Below are positions 35,501 to 38,999 of a stretch of 38,999 bases of DNA, piece by piece. The stretch comes from Ichthyophthirius multifiliis (taxonomy: Eukaryota; Ciliophora; Oligohymenophorea; Hymenostomatida). The position numbers and the translations under genes are program-made. Under the pieces are notes generated by a model. That model saw nothing but the letters and a program-made list of their open reading frames with translations. It had not been told where the DNA came from and did no database searches. Numbering within the stretch: position 1 is the first letter of the stretch; every line of letters begins with the position of its first letter. Where the stretch lies: positions 1 to 38,999 of the forward strand of contig NW_004086156.1 of the NCBI RefSeq assembly GCF_000220395.1, in the 5' to 3' direction.

Positions 35501-38500
35501 GCCAACAAAACTCAAATGCTTCTCCTGAAAAACTAATAGAGTGTGAATTATGAATACCGGAATTAAAATGATATTTATCATCCGATTAAATTGGGAAAGG
35601 CCATTCCATAACATTATTCGAATTTTCGTTATCCCACAAAAGCACATTAAAAGAAGAATGTCCATAAATACTAGAAAGATAAATTGATAAAGAATGTTCT
35701 TTATTATTAGGGATATAATAGAAATTCATATATTCTAAAACATTATTAAAATCTCCTCTATGAGAGACTCCTTCAGTTAATTCAATTGCATATTCTTAAG
35801 CCCAAACAGTTAGTGTATAATTTATTTCTTGATCAACATTACTACTTATACTTAAATAAATATCACAATCTTGTATTTTTTATTTACAGATTTTCTCTTT
35901 AACAAACTATGGATCTAAACGGAAATTCGTATAATTACTCTAAACTTTCATCTCGTATTTATCTATTTATTCAAAAGGCTCCGATCCGACTCCAAAAGTG
36001 AAGTATTTGGAATTTTTCACTCTTTAATTTTTCACATAATGAGAAACATAAACTACTTCAGTCATATTATGTATTCTTATTTAGTAATATTTCATTCCTT
36101 ACTCCACTAAATAATCATTTATAGTATTTCCTAGATCTAAAGCTTTAACTACATTACTAGAAGACGCCATCAATTAAAAATTCAAGTCTAACTATTCTTT
36201 TATATTTTCATTTTGATAAGGACTTACTTTGAAAGCATGTTCAGTGGCCATTACAGCAATTTAATAACTTGCCTTTTTATCGTACTATTTATCTTTTCTA
36301 GAAATAAACAAATAACCGTTACTAGATTACCATTAGAATCCATTTTCTCCATCCGAATATGGGTAAGTACCATCATTATTGACTAAAATAATGAGTTTGT
36401 CTTTCTATCCTTTGAAATTGAATTCAATATCATCATTAGTTTCGCCTTTTTATTTATCATCGGAGTCATTTATAGGATTATAGACAAAATATTAAATAGG
36501 ATTTTTCCTTGATATATGTCCTTAGAAATAAACTCCTCCAACCAAATGTATGATTTTCAGTTTATCAACTCTTTCCACTTCAGTAACTATGGAATAAATA
36601 GTATTCGCAAATCCATATACTCCTATATATATAGCGCCTGTTTTAGCATTATGTCCTTATAAAACTACAGGCTTTGTATTTAATCCTTTCATTAATTTGA
36701 ATTTTTTAGATGGGCAATTTTCTTCAGAAGGTTAATCACACATTCCATTTATAGAAACGAAAGTTTACACATTTTAAGATGAATTTCTTATTTTTATATT
36801 TTTTATATTCTCGACATCTTTTATAAAAAACGCATAGAATTAATAGTCATCTTAGATTATAATATTCTCTAAAACTGTATTTTCTTCCAAAATTATATAT
36901 CTACTTAAATTATTTCCATATGCCTCTATTTAATATCCACTTTCTTCAGTATCTTAATTAGGTATAATACCTATAATATACGTACATTATTTGTTTTAAG
37001 GACTACAATATGAATTAAAAGTTAAAGTTTTAACATTTTCGTAATCACTGGAAGAAATAGAGCTCATTAAATATTTATCAATATTTTAAGATGTAAAGAA
37101 GTCATTTTCACTGCATTAATTTGAACTACAGAGTCTTAAATAGACATCATTTATACCATCTTATTCATTTGATAGTTTTAAAGTAATAACATCATGTTAA
37201 TTATTCATAGATCTAAACATAATATTTTAAACTTGGTTGTTCTTCTGTTTTCCTCCTATGATTTCTTTTAGTTCCAACTCCGGAACAACTCCATTTTTTT
37301 ATTTTTAGACTTAAAAATAAAAATAGCCGCTTTCATTTTCATTCATAATTAAAAAATAAATGATTTGTCCATTGGTTCCTATTTTCTAAAGTGTCTCCTT
37401 TGACACAATAAGTGAATATTATTTATTTATTTAACTATCAACATCACTCTTATCATTTTCAGTTTCCAAAGTTTCCGTAAATTCACTTTTCCAGTAATGA
37501 TTAGAAGACTCGTCTGATAAATTTTACCCAGAAGCAATAATAGTGAGTTTATCTTATTTACTAGAAAACCATTTAAATACGAACTTTACAAAATCATATC
37601 CCGATGTGTCTTTTTCAGAAAATTATAGTTTATAAATATTCGAAATTTATTTAGATTTAAAATCTACGTAAGAAACCGAATCTTAAATTTCACTTAATGA
37701 ATAAAATATTTTTAAAAGAATAGTTATTTCCGATTTTGGGCTTCCTTTTAATAGCATATATCCTTTTTCAGGATGTTTTTCCTTAAAATTAAGTTAAGAA
37801 ATAAGCACATTTTGGTTATGAATCTAATTTTCGAAATCTAAGCCATCAAAGAACAGTGCATTTATTATTTTTCCATCTTATTAATTCTTTAATTAACTAT
37901 AAATTATTATTTTTCTCATTTGCATAACTGTATTTAATTTCAAATCTAGGCTAATTAATAACAAATCATTATTTTCAGGAAATTTTAAAGTTATTTAGTT
38001 ATCTTAATTCAATTATGTATTTTCTAAAGTATATATTTGGAAAGAAAAAGAACATTCCTATTCTTGACAAATCGCAAAGAATTCTTCTCCTTCTGAAATT
38101 TTTTTTTATTATTAAATAATACAGGCAAATTATTAATTGTGTAAAATACAATTTTAATCTAGCAAAGTAAGTTCCGCTTATTTTCCTTTTTTTATTTCGT
38201 TGATATAAATAATTAATTATTTGCCTAATGCATATTACTTTTAATTTTTCTTTACTTTTATAGTCTATTTTTAATCCTTTTTTAAATTTATGTCTATTTA
38301 TTTATTAAAGGTTAAGTATTTTTTTTATATTGAATCGAAGCTATCTTTATTTTCGTCTAGTGTTTTGGTTTAATTATTTTTATCAGTCTAAATAGGTTCA
38401 GTATTTTTACCTTTATCTGGTTATTATTAATCTTAAGAATTGTTGGTTTAATTTGATTCTTGACTTGAGGATAATAAAAACTAAATCAATAAAATTATTA

Positions 38501-38537
38501 GAAATGGTATAGTACCTTTTATTATTTTATTTTTCAT
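32583..38537 (-). CDS. Large type I membrane protein, 1949 residues
   Basis: Exons, complement: 33641-38537, 33395-33594, 32583-33335; introns 33595-33640 (46 bp) and 33336-33394 (59 bp). Exon total 5850 nt, exactly 1950 codons, with no frame slips. The N-terminus is a signal peptide (MKNKIIKGTIPFLIILLIQF then LLSSSQ), followed by a charged linker. The bulk is a beta-rich extracellular region with repeated modules carrying paired cysteines (CSSNQC; CWPDC; YCQECLYIISV; VCEKC) and aromatic strand signatures resembling beta-sandwich or PPC-like folds. One membrane helix lies near residues 1819-1843 (YAFIFACILVIIFFCMTTYL) with a basic stop-transfer FWRRYKAMKK. The cytoplasmic tail of about 105 residues is Q/N-rich and ends GGYQQFQDDYF. 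No named family recognised; likely a cell-surface or compartment-membrane protein of ciliates. Confidence 0.85.
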
Positions 38538-38957
38538 ATTTTTTTAATTTTATGTTTTATTATTTTTAAAAATAATAAAAATGCTTTGTATATTTTTATT
38601 ATATTTATTTTAGTATTATTTTGAATTAATTTAAAATAAATATAATACAATATAAGAAAATATCTTTTTTTTTAAAAAAAAGATTAGGATTATTAATATT
38701 TTTAAAAATTTTGTTTATTTTATATTTTAATAGAAGAAATTATAAAATATATATATAAATTAATTTAAATTGTAAATATCAAAAGAATTATTTTTTAAAA
38801 AAATATTAAATTCTTAAGAATAACAATTTAGATAAAATTATCATTTAAATTATAAAATATAAAAAATAATAAATATATAAAATATAAATTAAATTATATT
38901 ATTTAAGAAAAAAATATATAAAAATGTTATAATACTGAATATATGTAAATTGATTAA

Positions 38958-38999
<42 letters not shown>
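38538..38999. promoter_or_regulatory. Upstream region of the membrane protein gene
   Basis: About 460 bp of A/T sequence running to the window edge, ending in a (TA)n tract from about 38965. It should carry the promoter of the preceding minus-strand gene. No other feature visible. Confidence 0.45.

Noticed and set aside
1-38999. Virus-like elements, LTR elements, DNA transposons, CRISPR arrays, tRNA or rRNA genes
   Set aside because: No reverse transcriptase, integrase, capsid or transposase text, no long terminal repeats, no regular spacer array and no cloverleaf or rRNA-like GC-richer block was seen on either strand.

Overview
This window is ciliate nuclear DNA and looks macronuclear. Every convincing protein reading frame here uses TAA and TAG as ordinary glutamine codons and TGA as the only stop. 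Non-coding DNA is nearly pure A+T. Genes are cut by many short introns, mostly about 40 to 100 bp, starting GT and ending in a T/A-rich AG. Code, composition and intron size fit an oligohymenophorean ciliate. The extreme A+T content resembles Ichthyophthirius more than Tetrahymena, but species is inference. Read with the standard code, the window falls apart into meaningless small ORFs, so the gene models below were built by hand from reassigned-code translation plus splice joining. In most genes the summed exon length is an exact multiple of three, an independent check on the models.

Layout, left to right: a FRA10AC1-family nuclear protein (minus, runs off the left edge); a giant USP9X/fat-facets-type ubiquitin hydrolase (minus, 1202-10840); a Whirly-family single-stranded-DNA-binding protein (plus, 11499-12465); a Q/N-rich protein (minus, 12618-13676); an organellar-type glutamyl-tRNA synthetase homologue lacking both class I catalytic signatures (plus, 14500-16370); a RING/TRAF-like zinc-finger protein (minus, 16894-17782); a 70-residue DPY30/RIIa-like docking protein (plus, 18159-18371); a U1A/U2B''-type spliceosomal protein with two RRMs (minus, 18870-19836); a coiled-coil protein ending in a jacalin-like lectin domain (plus, 20130-22452); a long coiled-coil protein (minus, 22627-24533); a MORN-repeat protein with an N-myristoylation-type start (minus, 24847-26557); a TRP/polycystin-like cation channel (minus, 27133-31019); an unidentified plus-strand coding stretch without a visible start (about 31727-32406); and a 1949-residue type I membrane protein (minus, 32583-38537).

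The genes do not form an operon or an obvious single pathway; this is ordinary eukaryotic gene order. Some share themes. The Whirly protein and the glutamyl-tRNA synthetase homologue both begin with short basic, hydroxylated leaders suggesting mitochondria. The MORN, DPY30-like, coiled-coil and channel proteins are the kind of parts found in the cortex and cilia.

The observations most worth following are the glutamyl-tRNA synthetase homologue with degenerate HIGH and KLSKR motifs, the Whirly-domain protein in a ciliate, and places where reading frames slip by one base at A-runs. Two of these are in the USP gene at canonical -1 slippery heptamers; they could be programmed frameshifts but may well be homopolymer errors in the assembly. 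No rRNA, tRNA, CRISPR array, virus-like element, telomere or DNA transposon was recognised.
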